A stretch of 64,000 nucleotides of DNA from Sodiomyces alkalinus F11. Its lineage: Eukaryota; Ascomycota; Sordariomycetes; Glomerellales; Plectosphaerellaceae. This document shows, piece by piece, positions 1-11,390 of the stretch. The position numbers were made by a program, and so were the translations under genes. The notes beneath the pieces are model-generated. The model was not told the origin of the DNA. It saw only the letters and a program-made list of their open reading frames with translations, and searched no databases. How positions within the stretch are numbered: the first letter of the stretch is position 1; each line of letters starts with the position of its first letter. Location: positions 2,660,483 to 2,724,482 of the forward strand of contig NW_021167081.1 of the NCBI RefSeq assembly GCF_003711515.1, in the 5' to 3' direction.

Positions 1-709
1 GTATTGAATGCGTGCCGCAATCTTTGTTCTTTCTGTGTCCTGTCAGGTACAGGCACCCACCAGCCGCGCAACGCGTAACCACTCACTCGGAATCGCCTTT
101 CGGTAGTATGGTTGCCATTTAGCCTTTCTGTCGAATGGTTTTCTAGCCGGTCTCTCTTTCACTTTTTCAGTCCTAGCTCGCAGTAAATGGGCTGGTATCC
201 CGCTAGCGGCGTCATTTCTCGCCTTCGATCTAGTGTTGAAAGTAGGAAGGTCCTCCTCCGTAAAGACGTAAGTGTTCTGGCTAATGTCAGGGTTCATTTC
301 GAGGTCGTATTCCCTTGGGACGAGCTGGTGCCCCGCGAGCTCCGTATTCAGGAGCATGCGGAATCGGTGCTGCCAACCTTAGCATGACAACTTCCAAGGA
401 CGAGACGGGATGTAAACCAACATCTATCGTGCCGTCCGGGCGTATTACATCCCACTGCCTCATCGTGCCCACTTCAATATCCGCGTCATCAGGAAGCTTA
501 CTCCAAGCATCCCAGATTTCCTTGGGGACTTTTGCTAGGTACGCCTGATCAAACGAGCCTTGCGAGACAGCTGAATCAAAGAACTCAAGGTCCCCAGCAT
601 CTTCGTATAGATCGTCTTCATCGGGTAGGGCAACAGCGGAGCCACTGAATGCATCAGGGTCTGGTTTAATGTATGGCGATTCCGCTTTGATTTGAACAGG
701 TTGGGCCAT
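1..709 (-). CDS. Transcription initiation factor TFIIF beta subunit (RAP30/Tfg2 type), 3' end outside window
   Basis: General transcription factor subunit that joins TFIIF alpha and delivers RNA polymerase II to promoters; nuclear. The start is ATG at 709-707 in a good context (CATCGCCATGG). Exon 1 (709-422) has an acidic N-terminus (PDEDDLYEDAGDLEFFD) and the family motif AYLAKVPKEIWDAWSKLPDDADIE; only the first and last parts are quoted as landmarks. Exon 2 (369-87) carries VPREYDLEM, FTEEDLP, a SKARNDAASGIPAHLLR-type stretch and WQPYYRKAIP, all typical of fungal TFIIF beta. Exon 3 (39-1) begins RTQKEQRLRHAFN, aligning with the start of the C-terminal winged-helix region, and continues out of the window. 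CA and TG are normal here, so the gene is not RIPed although it lies only 282 bp from the transposon block. Family assignment is secure; the exact splice sites are inferred. Confidence 0.88.
40..86 (-). other. TFIIF beta intron 2 (47 bp)
   Basis: A strong GTGAGT donor follows PYYRKAIP on the minus strand, and CTGACAG supplies a branch-like and acceptor sequence 47 bp later. Reading through instead ends at TGA (43-45) with a tail unlike TFIIF beta. An alternative acceptor 7 bp farther on would drop two or three residues and keep the frame shifted; the chosen site keeps the expected frame. Confidence 0.65.
370..421 (-). other. TFIIF beta intron 1 (52 bp)
   Basis: Reading the minus strand, GTTGGT opens the intron, TGCTAAG fits a fungal branch site and GGCAG is the acceptor. 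Splicing joins ...DGTID to HRFRMLLN... in frame. Without it, the frame runs on into a Pro/Arg-rich tail unlike the family. The donor is not ideal; a neighbouring GT at the following triplet would not restore the frame. Confidence 0.7.
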
Positions 710-985
710 GGCGATGACCTCCGGGTGAAAGTGTTAGCAGTCCAGGCAGCAATGAGCAATGACGTTGCAGAATCTAGAGCTCAACAGGTAAAATTGGTGA
801 CTTGTAGGGTGGAAAGAGGGTAGTGATTACCTACCCGGGAAGGGGGGGGGGTGTATGCACAGTCTGTCGGACAGGCCGTAAGATTGACGGTCATGTAACG
901 GGCACGGATTTGACCGAAGGATTGTACCCTTAGTAATCGGGGTGGACACCTGCAGAATCTTCACTATAGAAATTATAGTGGCAGG
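710..985 (-). promoter_or_regulatory. Upstream region of the TFIIF beta gene
   Basis: Non-coding stretch between the start codon and the first transposon. CA/TG content is normal, there is a G10 run near 841, and no clear TATA box was found. The Copia element inserted 282 bp upstream of the ATG, so the promoter is confined to this short interval or extends beyond the element. Confidence 0.5.
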
Positions 986-990
986 AGTTC

Positions 991-1542
991 TGTCGTATGG
1001 GCAGGACAACGACGTGGTCTATAGGGGATCCAGGGGGGATCCACTACCTGACTAAGGTCTTCGTGTCGCACGTCAAATAGCACTTGGATGATTAACTTAG
1101 TAGAGCAGAAATCTCGTGTAGGTGTTTTCTATTAAGTTACGTCTGTGTGAGTCTCTTAGGCCCTTACTTTAGGTGGTAAAGACTCTGTTATAGGTACTAT
1201 ATTATTTGGATCCTATCCGGTCTTTTCCGGTATCCGCCCCTATTATATCCTGATACCCGAGGTCCGATGCCCTTAGTCAGGGAGTGGATCCCCCCTGGAT
1301 CCCCTATAGACTATGTTATGGTCCTGCCTATACGACACTTTGGGCCTCGGGTATTAGGATATAATAGGGGCGGATACCGGAAAAGACCGGATAGGATCTA
1401 ATTAATATAGTACCTATAACAGGGTCTTCACCACCTAAATTAAGGGTATAAGAGACATATATAGACGTAACTTAATGGAAAACACCTATACGAGATTTCT
1501 ACTCTACTAAGTTAATTATCGAAGTGCTATTTAATATACGAT
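991..1542 (+). repeat. Copia 5' LTR, interrupted (991-1063 and 1343-1542)
   Basis: Matches the 3' LTR at 7096-7370 over its whole length once the inserted 1064-1342 segment is removed. Compared with the 3' LTR, differences are mostly CA to TA and TG to TA; for example ACTCACACAG in the 3' copy corresponds to a TATATATAG-type stretch here, so this copy is the more heavily RIPed of the two. Confidence 0.92.
1064..1337 (-). mobile_element. Solo LTR of the same Copia family nested in antisense in the 5' LTR
   Basis: Begins TGTCGCACGTC and ends TACGACA, the reverse complement of the full LTR (274 bp against 275). It is flanked by CTTCG (1059-1063) and CTTTG (1338-1342), a 5-bp duplication with one C/T change. 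Removing it restores the uninterrupted LTR sequence GGTCTTCGGGCCTCGGG. A solo LTR implies insertion followed by LTR-LTR recombination. Confidence 0.92.
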
Positions 1543-1553
1543 AGTTATAAGCC
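1543..1553 (+). other. Copia primer-binding site, half-tRNA type
   Basis: GTTATAAGCCC directly abuts the 5' LTR. With one TG to TA change it is GTTATGAGCCC, complementary to the anticodon loop region of initiator tRNA-Met rather than its 3' end, as in Drosophila copia and yeast Ty5. This supports priming by an internally cut tRNA-iMet. Confidence 0.7.
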
Positions 1554-1859
1554 CGGTTTATAACGTCTAAACGATAGATATTAATAAGGCTACCCCTATT
1601 CCACAATAAAAGTAATCACGTTTATATAAGCACTCTTAAATAACTACTATCAACCTGATTAGAGTACTTAAGCGATTAATTAACCTACTAACCTACCTAT
1701 TAATTAATTAATTAACCAATAAGTAAGTAAAGATATCTTTTAACGTATCTAACGCCGAATAAAAGGCGGCCGCTATTACCCTTATTAATTAAAGGGATTA
1801 GGTAATATAGGAGCGCGCCGTGCGCGGTAAATCTACCTCCTACTAGGAAAACTATCTCG

Positions 1860-3160
1860 ATCTAAAGCTAAGTAATAAGGAGGCTAACGCCTACCTACTT
1901 CTTAAGCCTACGCCACTTAATATCCGTAAATATAAGGCTCTCGCCGTGGACCCTAACGTGGAGGAGGCTATAGCCACCACTATCACGGCTACTCCGTCTT
2001 CCACTATTATACTAAAGGGCGACAAGGAAGTCGCGGGCGCCGCCGCTACTATAGCGGCTATAGCCGCCGGTAAGAAAAAAACGGCCGCCCGCCGGAAGGT
2101 TACGACCACGGCCGTAACGAAAGAACTAATAACTAGGACGCTTATATCTATCGATTACCTCTCTAAAAAGGGGCGTACGCGTTACCTCTAAGATCGCCGT
2201 GTATACTATAAAAAAAAGACAGACTACGATATATAGTAGAAGGAATTTAATAAGGTACGCTCCTATATCGAAAGGACCGTTTATACTATATTATATAGCC
2301 TCCTTACCTAGCTATAGGATACTACCGTAAATAACCCACGGGCTTAGGCTTACTCTCCTATACGCGCACGTAGGACTAACCCCTATAGATCTCTATAAGG
2401 AAGCCCTAGTCCTATACCGATAATACACTACGCCTATAAAGGCTATACCTAAGAATATAAACGCTTAGGTAATAAGCCAGAAAATAGCGATAATACACTA
2501 TAAATATATAGGCGTTTTAGAGCTATTAAGCGTGGACCGTCAAGTAGAAGTCGCCTTAAAAGCTATTAGACCTATCGCCCAGGAATAGAGTAATAACTAC
2601 CTAGTAAATAACTATAATAAGATTATAGAAAATAAGCTAACGATTAACGACTTCGTAACGGCTCTACGTGCAGTTCTTAGTAATATAAAAAGCCTATAAT
2701 TCTCTACCGTAAAGCCTAGAGTCGGGAGAGGCACCTTTAGTACCCTTAGGAACCTCTCCGATACTAAGGATGCTACTAATAATAAAGATAATAAGAAGCG
2801 TCCTCGTAGCAATACGTCCGTAAAGGCTATCCCTCCCGTAATAAGGAGGCCTTACGAGATATATAAAAACCCCTATACTACCGCCGCCTACTAGTATATA
2901 AGGCCGGATATACGCCCTTATACCTAGTATAGCCGTGAAGATATTATAAAGGTCGCGGAAAAGAAGATATATAACTATAGTTTTAAAAGCCGCGTGGATA
3001 CCGCGATATAGAAGAGGCGGGAAGCCTTAGGGGCTATTACCGCTAATAAGATAAAGGAAGTCTAGGAAGATTAACTCTATAATACTACGCCTACTATAAT
3101 AGTTTATAAAGACCTATCCGTTACCGCGATAGGGGGACTAGGCGCCTATCTAACCTAAGG
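1860..3160 (+). pseudogene. Copia gag relic
   Basis: A frame-2 reading starting near 1860 stays coherent through an Ala/Lys-rich stretch (1946-2191, the longest intact piece) and a Tyr/Leu-rich helical region (2190-2700), interrupted only by TAA/TAG where Gln or Trp are likely. Gag forms the particle that packages element RNA in the cytoplasm. No intact CCHC knuckle was identified. Assignment rests mainly on position between the primer site and protease. Confidence 0.55.
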
Positions 3161-3239
3161 GGTAGCGCGCCGTCGTCGTACGACGATACTATTAAGATTA
3201 TAATAAGAATAGGGGGTATCCCTGTCTGTTAACTAAGCC

Positions 3240-4500
3240 AGAGCGCTATTATACTACACGATCCTAGATTCAGGATCGTTAATCTATATCTTTAATAATC
3301 GAGGCCGTTTTACGGCTGTTAGACTACCCACAGATACTTTATCTTTATCCCTTTAGGTGGGTACTTATAAGGCTTCTATCCTCGGATACGGAGATATTAA
3401 GCTACGTATATAATCCTTATCGGGCACGAAGAGGCTATTACGCCTCCGTGATATTATATACTATAAGGAATTCTATACCAATATCGTCTCGGAACGCTAG
3501 CTACGCCTATAAGGTTACCGCTTGGATACCGTAAATAATACTATTATTAGCTCCGCTAATAACTGGCCTATCTATAAGCTACTAAATATCCACGGCTAGT
3601 ATATAATTAAGCGCGCGGAAGCTACGGCCGCCACCGCATTCGCGGTCTTAGTAAGGCGCCCGCGCGATAACCCGTATAAAAGATCACGATAACCGCGGTA
3701 ACCGTAGAAGACTATAGTATAACGGTGGTATAAACGCCTCGGCCACTACGGCACCGACGCTCTCGCGAAAATTATCGACGCTATTTAGGGGGTAAAGATA
3801 AAAGGACCACGTATAACGGACTATAACGCGTATAGGTAATCGTAAGTATCTATATAGATCTGGCGAATACTATCTCTTTACCCGTTAAAACCCGGAGAGG
3901 CCCTAGCTATTAATTATCACGATCTAGAAGGGGCGGAGTCATTAGTAGACGGCCTATATAAGTCTATTATATTCGTTATAGACGTATATATAGGTTATAC
4001 GTGGAATTACTACCTATAAAAGAGAGACTAAGGCTTTATCCTGCACGTATTAAAAGACGTTTTTACCCTGCTTAAGACCTAATTCGACGTCCGGCCACGT
4101 ATCATATAAGCCGATTCCGAGATATTTTAGTACCTAGAAGTCGTTACTTTCCTCGCTACTAAGGGGATAAAAGGCTAGCCGTCGGCACTATATTTACAGG
4201 ATTAAAACGGCGTTATAGAATGGATTAAAGGCATTATTAAGCGAAGGGCGAGGGCTATAAGGATTAGAGCTAATCTGCCTATATATCTAGCCTAAGATCT
4301 TTAAGACTACTATATATCTATATAATAAGACACTACCATATATTAACGACTAGCGAACGCTATATAAAGGCCTATACGGCCGTTCACCTAACCTTATATA
4401 CCTATAAGCTTATGGCTATAAAGCCTTTATAAAAATGCGCGATACCTAAGCTAAAAGAAACGGCCTATAAAGGCTAGAACCGAAGGCATAGATCGGTTAT
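3240..4500 (+). pseudogene. Copia protease and integrase relic
   Basis: Protease: ILDSGS at 3261-3278 is the DSG active-site box, followed by a hydrophobic LIYI. Integrase: VIDVYIGYTWNYY begins at 3975 and matches the first catalytic Asp region of Copia integrases (DDYSRYTWVY type). The QNGVIE box, with Q now TAA, lies near 4201-4220 and marks the region of the catalytic Glu. The frame is 3, with stops at expected Gln/Trp sites. These enzymes mature the particle and insert the cDNA into nuclear DNA. Confidence 0.8.
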
Positions 4501-5440
4501 CATGTCGGATACTAATCCTCGAATAGCTTCCATATTTAGCTGCTATACCTAACGGATATTATCACTATAAGAGATATAGTCTTTAACGAAGATAAGATAT
4601 TCGATAGCAGGATTAAAACGCTATAAGCTATGGCTTCCGCTAAGGAAATCGGAGAACGCCTATAATCTATCCGTATTACCTAATCTAATAAGACCGCGAA
4701 TAGGCTACTATTAAGGGGTATAGCCGTAGACGTATTAGATCTTAAGTCGGAAGACTCTAACGCCACCGCTATTACTACGGATACTACTATTATTATAGGA
4801 GAAGACTATACTACCGCTGTTACTACGGGAGAGTCCACCGCTATTACTACGGACACTTCACGGTTTACTACTGCGAGGTTTAAACCGTTTCCCACGCCTC
4901 TAATATCCCCGGAAGATCCCGCGCGCGCGTTCCTTATATCGTTAGCGGTAGTCAGGGGCGTTAAGGTAGAAGAATATAATAACCACTAACGGATAGCCAG
5001 GGATACCCTTAGGGGGTGCTTATCGGCCGAGCGCCTATTACCCGCGCGCCTATCTATTATAAGTCTATACGCGACCGAGAAGGTATAGAACGAGAACGCC
5101 TAAAAGGCGTTCTTTAACTCTAGAAGGACTTATAACCCTATATATAGGAGGAAGTAAGCTATTAACGACGGTAATACTATCGGCGCTAATACTATAGATC
5201 CCTCTCCCTCTAACGCCTCCCTATCGCGTCTAACCCGCGGGGATCTCCCGCCTCTGCTAAACTACCACCACGATATACGCCTATACCCGTTACGGGAGCG
5301 GTAGTTATAGGCTAAGGGGGAATACCTTAAGGGGCACCGATAGATAGGCTATTAATAGGAGGTCCGCGGTGATTAGGCTAATAAGTAATAAGTCCTCGCC
5401 TATAGATAGGTATACACCTATAAATTTAATAAGGAAAGCA
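4500..5440 (+). pseudogene. Copia pol linker between integrase and RT (Thr/Ser-rich)
   Basis: Still element-internal. Around 4740-4870 it encodes a Thr/Ala/Ile-rich, locally repetitive stretch (variants of TTAITTDT), typical of the low-complexity spacer between integrase and RT in Copia polyproteins. No catalytic motif. Confidence 0.5.
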
Positions 5441-6780
5441 CCCTCCTTGAATATAAAGTGCGCCTTATAGTATAAGGGGATTAATAAAAACGGTTAGAGA
5501 CTAAAGATAACTACGTCGTAACGCTAGCCTCGTAGTCCTTCCGTATACTAATAGCGATAGCCGCCTAATTTAACCTAGAGATAAAGTAGTTTAATGCTAT
5601 TAACGCGTTCGTTAATGCTAGGCTTAATGAAGAGGTGTTTATAAAGATACCGTAAGGCTATACAGTGCTAGGTAAGGGACTACTACTACGGAAAGCCCTC
5701 TTCGGCTTAAGGGTATTGCTACTACTATAGTAAGAGAAATTTAGCGGCACGCTATAGAGGATAGGATTCACGGCTATACCTAATTATCCCTATATTATAA
5801 TCCGCGACGGTTTAATTCTATTCTTCTATATCGACGATATCGGACTTATATACTATAAAGACCGTACGACTAACGTCGACGACCTTAAAGCTACCCTTAA
5901 GCGAAGCTATAGGTTATTAGGAGGCGAGGAAATCCGTTAGTTCCTAGGAATTAAAGTCCTAAGGGATAAAGCCACCCGTAGGTTATAGCTATTATAATCC
6001 TCCTATATAGAGAAGATCGCGGTTAAATACTACGTAGATATACTCTACCAAAAACTACTAAAGGTCCTATTATTAATAATAGAGCCGCTAATACCCTGCG
6101 ATAGTATACGCGCGTTAATTCCCGAGGTCCGCTAGTACTAGGGTATAATCGGTTCTATCCTATATACCGCTATCGTGATAAGGCCCGATATCGCGTTCGC
6201 CTATTTAAAGCTTTTCTAATATAACGTTAACCCCTCCTCTAACTACCTTAAAAGGGCTTAATAAATACTGCTATTCATATACTATATAAGACACTACTAC
6301 CTAGAATTCGGCGGGGATAGGCTCTTCCTAATAGTAAGCGACGCGTTCTTTAAGGATAATCCAGACCGTAAGAGTTCGTAAGGATATACGATAAAGCTTT
6401 TCGGCGGCACCGTTAACTAGAAGGCGGGTAAGTAACCGATAGTAACGACGTTATTAATAGAATCGGAACTGCTTACTCTTATAGAGGCCGCTAAAGAGAC
6501 GTTATTCGTTAGCCGGATATTAAGGGATTTAGAGCTTCGGTTAGACTAATAGTAACTATAGCTACACTACGATAATCAGCAGCCTATTAACCTCGTTAAT
6601 AAGATGGCATAATGCCTACGGATAAGGCTACGGCACGTTGATATATATAACTAGTGGGCGCGCTAGTCAGTATAATAAGGTCTTTTTAAGGTCACGTATG
6701 TTAACACGAAGGAGATAATCGCGGACGGTTTAACGAAGGCACTGCCGGAGGCAGGGATTAAAAGACTATAGTAATAGCTT
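5440..6780 (+). pseudogene. Copia reverse transcriptase and RNase H relic
   Basis: The RT box YIDDI lies at 5827-5841, with both Asp codons intact; upstream are the IKIP-GYTVLGKG and LLLRKALFGL segments that match the Copia RT core. RNase H follows with SDAFFKDNPDRKSS, GYTIKLFGG and IESELLTLIEAAKE, and the C-terminal LRHVDIYN is near 6630. Together these make the RNA-templated cDNA inside the particle. A short basic tail (6790-6950, VDPMDIDPIK) may be the pol C-terminus. Many in-frame TAA/TAG make it non-functional. Confidence 0.88.
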
Positions 6781-7095
6781 AATTTAACGGATTAAAAGGA
6801 TCGTATCGATTAAACGCGCTAAAGCCACGGCTGTAGCGACTACGATGACCCCTAAAGGCGTAGTAGATCCGATGGATATAGATCCGATTAAATAGATCCG
6901 GCTAATCAGGATCGAGGAACTAATTAAGATAGAATTAAATTAAACGGTTAAATAGGGCGGATTTAGATCCTATTTACGAGGGCGTTTTTCCCTTAACTGT
7001 TAATTTTACGATAGAAAAGCTAAGAGCGTTTGGTTTAAACCGAAGCCTCTGATTAGTCAGTTAACCTAGGAACACCCACCGTAACTAAGGGGGTG

Positions 7096-7370
7096 TATCG
7101 TATAGGCAGGACCACGACGTGGTTTATAGGGGATCCAGGGGGGATCCACTACCTAACTAAGGTCTTCGGGCCTCGGGTATCAGGATATAATAGGGGCGGA
7201 TACCGGAAAAGACCGGATAGGATCCAAATAATATAGTACCCATAACAGAGTCTTCACCACCCAAATTAAGGGCATAAGAGACTCACACAGATATAAATTG
7301 ACATAATACACACACACGAGATTTCTGCTCTACTAAGTCAATTATCCAAGTGCTATTTTAACGTACGATA
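7096..7370 (+). repeat. Copia 3' LTR (275 bp)
   Basis: Starts TATCGTATAGGCAGG and ends ACGTACGATA. It retains many CA dinucleotides (CACACACACGAG near 7309) that are TA in the 5' LTR. The direct duplication AGTTC follows at 7371-7375. Confidence 0.93.
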
Positions 7371-7867
7371 AGTTCCCTAACGGTTCAGGGATTTTAGACA
7401 GTCACACACACACAGATCTATAGATGTATAAGCCTTAATTAAATTAACGGATTAACTGCCCTACTACTACTCTACGTTATTATTTACGGTTACGCTATAT
7501 CTAATAATTAAGAGTCTTATATACTATCGACGATTCATCTCTTTTACTTATTAAACTACCGATTAAGAGCTATCTAAGCCGAGCCGGTATAGCGAACCTT
7601 ACCGAATCTATTACGGCTTAAACAAGCTAACCTACGATTAAGATTATCGTTATATAAGATCTCCGAGGTTAATACTATATAAATTATACCCAAAGCTACT
7701 AGACCTTCTAGAAACAAAGTGATGACGCGACGGGTATAGTCTATAGTGTCCGGAACCAATTTACTAATCTTAAAGATCATTCCCTTTCCCTAAAACCGGC
7801 CTTAGAGCTTTAACCTGATTTTAATAACCTTATAACTCTTCTTCTAACTACCGCGCCGCCTACCACG

Positions 7868-8093
7868 CTAGATCTAACAACTACTGGAACGGCTATAATA
7901 CCTTTACTTAATTTAATTACCACGCTGCCTTCCGCGCCAGATCTAACGACTACCGGAACAGTCGCGTATACCCTCAACTACGTTAAGGGTTGGCTGCTTC
8001 CCATAGCAGATCTAACCACTACTGGAAAGGCTACCTAATAAGGATACCTCGGATACCTCCGTGGCAGATCTAATGGTTACCGGAACAGTCACC
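7868..8093 (+). repeat. Tandem ~69-bp repeat, about four units
   Basis: The motif AGATCTAAC-ACTACYGGAAC recurs with GAT at 7871, 7940, 8009 and 8067 (spacings 69, 69, 58). The first three are in phase and read A/P-DLTTTGT on the plus strand, suggesting a repeated peptide; the fourth is out of phase. Between units the sequence is variable. Confidence 0.75.
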
Positions 8094-9254
8094 TACAACA
8101 TTAAATAATAACCAAAGAGCACCATACGTACACCGAAGATAAGTCACGGCCTTAGAAGAAAACTAGCATATATTCCGTAAATATCCTATTAAAGAGTGGG
8201 CTTAAGGAATCCTCTCGAGTCCGAAGGTCGAACGGGTACTTATTTAGACCCGGAACTAATAACCGCAAGACTGATTTAGAGTAAGAGTGGCCGCCTACCC
8301 TCTTTAGAGGCCGGCACGTAATAACTACGTAGTTACCGGCAGCACGGCGTTACTTATCTAACTACCCACTACGAGTAAAAGGATCTACCCTATAAGCTAA
8401 GTTATCACCACGATCAAACTATTATATATCTACGTGCTTTTGATAATACTGACCCCTCTATGACTACGGCCGTAGAACGGTTAGATATCCTCTTAACGGT
8501 ATATACGGCTCCTGCCTACGTCGGCGAGAGCTATAGCCTCGGTAGAACCACCCGAAAGCCACGTACGGCTCCTACCTACATAGTGGATTATACCGATATT
8601 TCCGATTGTATAATTATAAAGCGATGGCGTTAAATATCTACGCCGTTATACGGGAGTTCCTGCAGTTATTTAAGCGGCAGTTCTAACTGTAACGAAGTTA
8701 CCCGCGAGAGTGATATTAAGCTGATATAATCCTAGGTGAAAGCAGGCGTTATTAAAGGATTTTGATATCCGACTAGAGTACTCCAGGCTGGACTCCTATT
8801 TAATAATAAGATACCGTGGTAAGGCTAGTAGCGGTAATGCAGTAATACTGTCGGTTCTTCTAAACCTATCACTTCCCCGGTTTCCCCCAGAATTACGGTC
8901 TATAATACCCAGTAGTAAGGCGTGGATCAAGGCCGTTTTCTAGAGATATAAGCTAAAGACTCCTCCCCTTATATAACAGCTTATTTTAAACTTACCCATG
9001 CCTTCGCCGGGGCTAGTTCCCCCCGGATCCTCTTCCTTGACGGTACTATTGAGGTTACGTCTGTAATACCCTTCCGTGGGGGGTAGAGAAGGCTATCTCG
9101 CGTCCAGATAGATAAGATTTATAAAACGAACTATATGATTTAGCTGGTATAGCCCTTAATCAACGTCTATAACCACCTAGTCTATAGCTTCCCGCTTTAC
9201 TAGTAACCCCGCCATCAGTTTATAGCGCCGATAATAGCCATAATATTAGGAAAT

Positions 9255-9457
9255 CGTGATTCCCCTACGTTTACGGGGTTCCTTATAGATAGAGGAACAC
9301 GATACAGTGATTCCCCTATAGCTATGCCTATTGGGCTCCTTATAGAAAAAGGAACGCGCCTATATCAGTAAGGACATAGCTAGTTAATATATAACACGGT
9401 GCTATAATTCCCCTATAGTTACGGCTATAGGGCTTATTATAGATAGAGGAGCGCGTC
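9255..9457. repeat. Three-copy imperfect repeat (~50 bp units)
   Basis: Units start near 9255, 9307 and 9401. Each has ATTCCCCTA, a short variable part, then a TATAG-rich segment and GGAACACG/GGAACGCG/GGAGCGCG. They are in the same orientation and flank a ~45-bp spacer between copies 2 and 3. Confidence 0.65.
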
Positions 9458-10779
9458 TAAGGAGACTAGTAAAGAAGAAGACCGGATATCGGCGTTTAAC
9501 GCCGACCGGAAGGTCTTCGTAATCGCGTCGGTGCCCGGTTGCCGGGAATAGATAGAAGACCGGTTAATATAACCACCTCCGGAACCACCGGAAAATAGGG
9601 CCGTGGAAAACGGTACCGGTAGACGTCGTAAAAGACACGAAGTACCCAAGTCTATAAAGAAACAATATATAAGGCTAATAAGCATAGATCCCTATATAAA
9701 CACGGGGCATAGTTTATATTACGAGGAGACTAAAAGCATTAGATCCCGGCTCTACCAACTTAAGATCTTCCTGCACGCGTTAGAGCTCGGGTGTATAAGC
9801 CGAGATCTTCCTAACACCGTGTATACTGCCTTGTGTATTATACCTATATAAAGACGTAGTGGCACTAGATCGTTAAGACAAAGATCAGATAAAGAGATCA
9901 CTCTAGCAAAACCACGATATATAATCAAAATATAAATAATAATACTATAACCTTTAGCGAAGAAGTAGATCGGTAGTTACTATTCTGATTAGGGTAACGT
10001 AAGTTAAACTACAAAGATACCTTAAATATAAAATAAGTAATTGTAAAAAAGGATAATAATTAAATAATAAGTCTTTAGTAGGGATATCCGGAGCCTGTCC
10101 TTGATATATATATAGGAGGTAGATCCGGTAGACTTAAAAAGGGGGTTATATAACCGGCTACTAATACTATACTAAAGCCGTATCTACGCGGTTATAATAC
10201 GGCCCTAGTTATCTTGTTTACGCTATTATAGCGTAGATAACTCCTAAAAACAAGTAGATATAAGTAAATAAACTAAGTAAAGAGCTATTATATACCCTTA
10301 TTTCTCTAGTCACCCCGTCCTTTATATATACCTAGTTAGGGATCCTCTTAGTTTTAGTTCCTTAGTATATACCGTTCTCTTACTATCTCTATTAGCTATA
10401 TCCTTAAGATATCACTTATTAATTGCTTTATATATACCTTTACTTACGCTTTCGTAAGGTTCTCCCTCCGACTATGTAGTTACACTTATTAGCCTTACTA
10501 GCCTCTTAATCGACGGTAGCTTTATCTACCTCCTATTTAATCCCCGCGTTATAATAAAGGTATCCTTCCTAAGGTACTACCCGAGGCGGCGGTAGATATA
10601 GCACGCTATTAGCTATTATGTCACGGAGGCCTACTCGGTATAGGTTCTTAAAGGACTTAACCTATTCTTCCTTAGTATATAGACTCGACCTAATAGAATT
10701 AACGCGCTTAGCTAAAGGCAGTATATCTACGAGTCTATAATAGAGCAGGTAATAAGATATCTCCGTGCTTTTAGCCTTA

Positions 10780-11390
10780 TACTTTATAATATGCCCTATC
10801 TAGGCATATCTCTGGCCAGCCAGTACTATCGGACCTAGGGCTTCTAGGGTTCGGAATAGCGACCTTTAGGTACAGAGATTAGGGTATAATAAAGATATCT
10901 TCTCTAAACTAAGGGGAACCGCGCCGAGGATATATCCCTCGGCCGGTTTAGCCTAACTATAATCCGTATTACCGATTCTACGCTATACGTACGGATAGTC
11001 CAGGCGCTATTCATTCTCTATCTATACGAATAGCGCTAGAGCTATATATTCCCTATCTAATTAAATAGCTCCCGTGCTATCCGTTCTATAGTAGGGCGGA
11101 TAGTGCTAGCGCTATTCCTACGGAGGCTAGGGAATAGGGCGTATTATATACCCCGGGCGATAAAAGCCCTGCGTCCCGCGGGCGTTCCGTGTCGAGATAA
11201 TAGCGCCGGGCACGTAAACTACGACGCGCCGATATGGGGTTTATTAGCCGCACGGTAGCTTACTTAGTAGCCGTGGGCGCGGGATAGTGTCTATAATAGA
11301 AAGGAAATAGTGGGTATAGTAATATAATATATTACGCTGACTAGGCGTTATTACTACTCCGTATAGGCTATATACAAGAGGAAAATAAAT
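10780..11390. repeat. Dispersed repeat R, copy 1
   Basis: Shares scattered blocks with 46868-47400 in the same orientation and order: TGCCC-TAGGCATA-CTCTGGCCA-CCAGTACTAT, then GATATCTTCTCTAA, then a GC-rich block with CCGCGGGCG, then TTTATTAGCC/ACTAATAAACCG. Possibly an LTR or the end of an unrecognised element. No terminal duplication was found. Confidence 0.5.

Larger units (their letters stand above)
991..7370 (+). mobile_element. Full-length RIPed Ty1/Copia retrotransposon with 5-bp target duplication
   Basis: The element is bounded by direct copies of AGTTC at 986-990 and 7371-7375. LTR ends are TGTCG...CGACA in consensus, decayed to TATCG...CGATA in the 3' LTR. The internal order gag, protease, integrase, RT, RNase H (integrase before RT) places it in Ty1/Copia. 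All frames are interrupted by TAA/TAG at likely Gln/Trp codons, and different domains now lie in different frames (gag frame 2, protease and integrase frame 3, RT frame 1), so at least two indels have occurred. Total 6380 bp, including 274 bp of a nested LTR and its duplication. A polypurine tract (AAGGGGG, 7087-7093) precedes the 3' LTR. Confidence 0.93.
7376..10780. other. Unassigned RIPed DNA between Copia and the 10.8-kb repeat
   Basis: The first ~60 bp (7376-7435, with a CACACACACACA tract) look unmutated and are probably the host sequence that received the Copia element. From about 7440 the TA-rich, CA-poor pattern returns. Both strands offer stretches that read like protein if TAA/TAG are taken as Gln/Trp (for example 8430-9850), and they overlap, so neither can be chosen. 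A weak minus-strand coding-like run lies at 10440-10745. No catalytic motif was recognised. Confidence 0.5.

Noticed and set aside
1946..2191. Stand-alone 81-codon gene
   Set aside because: It is the longest surviving piece of the Copia gag frame, which continues on both sides through TAA/TAG.
9437..9851. Overlapping open frames on both strands (9437-9685 minus, 9603-9851 plus)
   Set aside because: Both read plausibly, they overlap, and neither shows a family motif. TA-rich RIPed DNA yields such pairs by chance.
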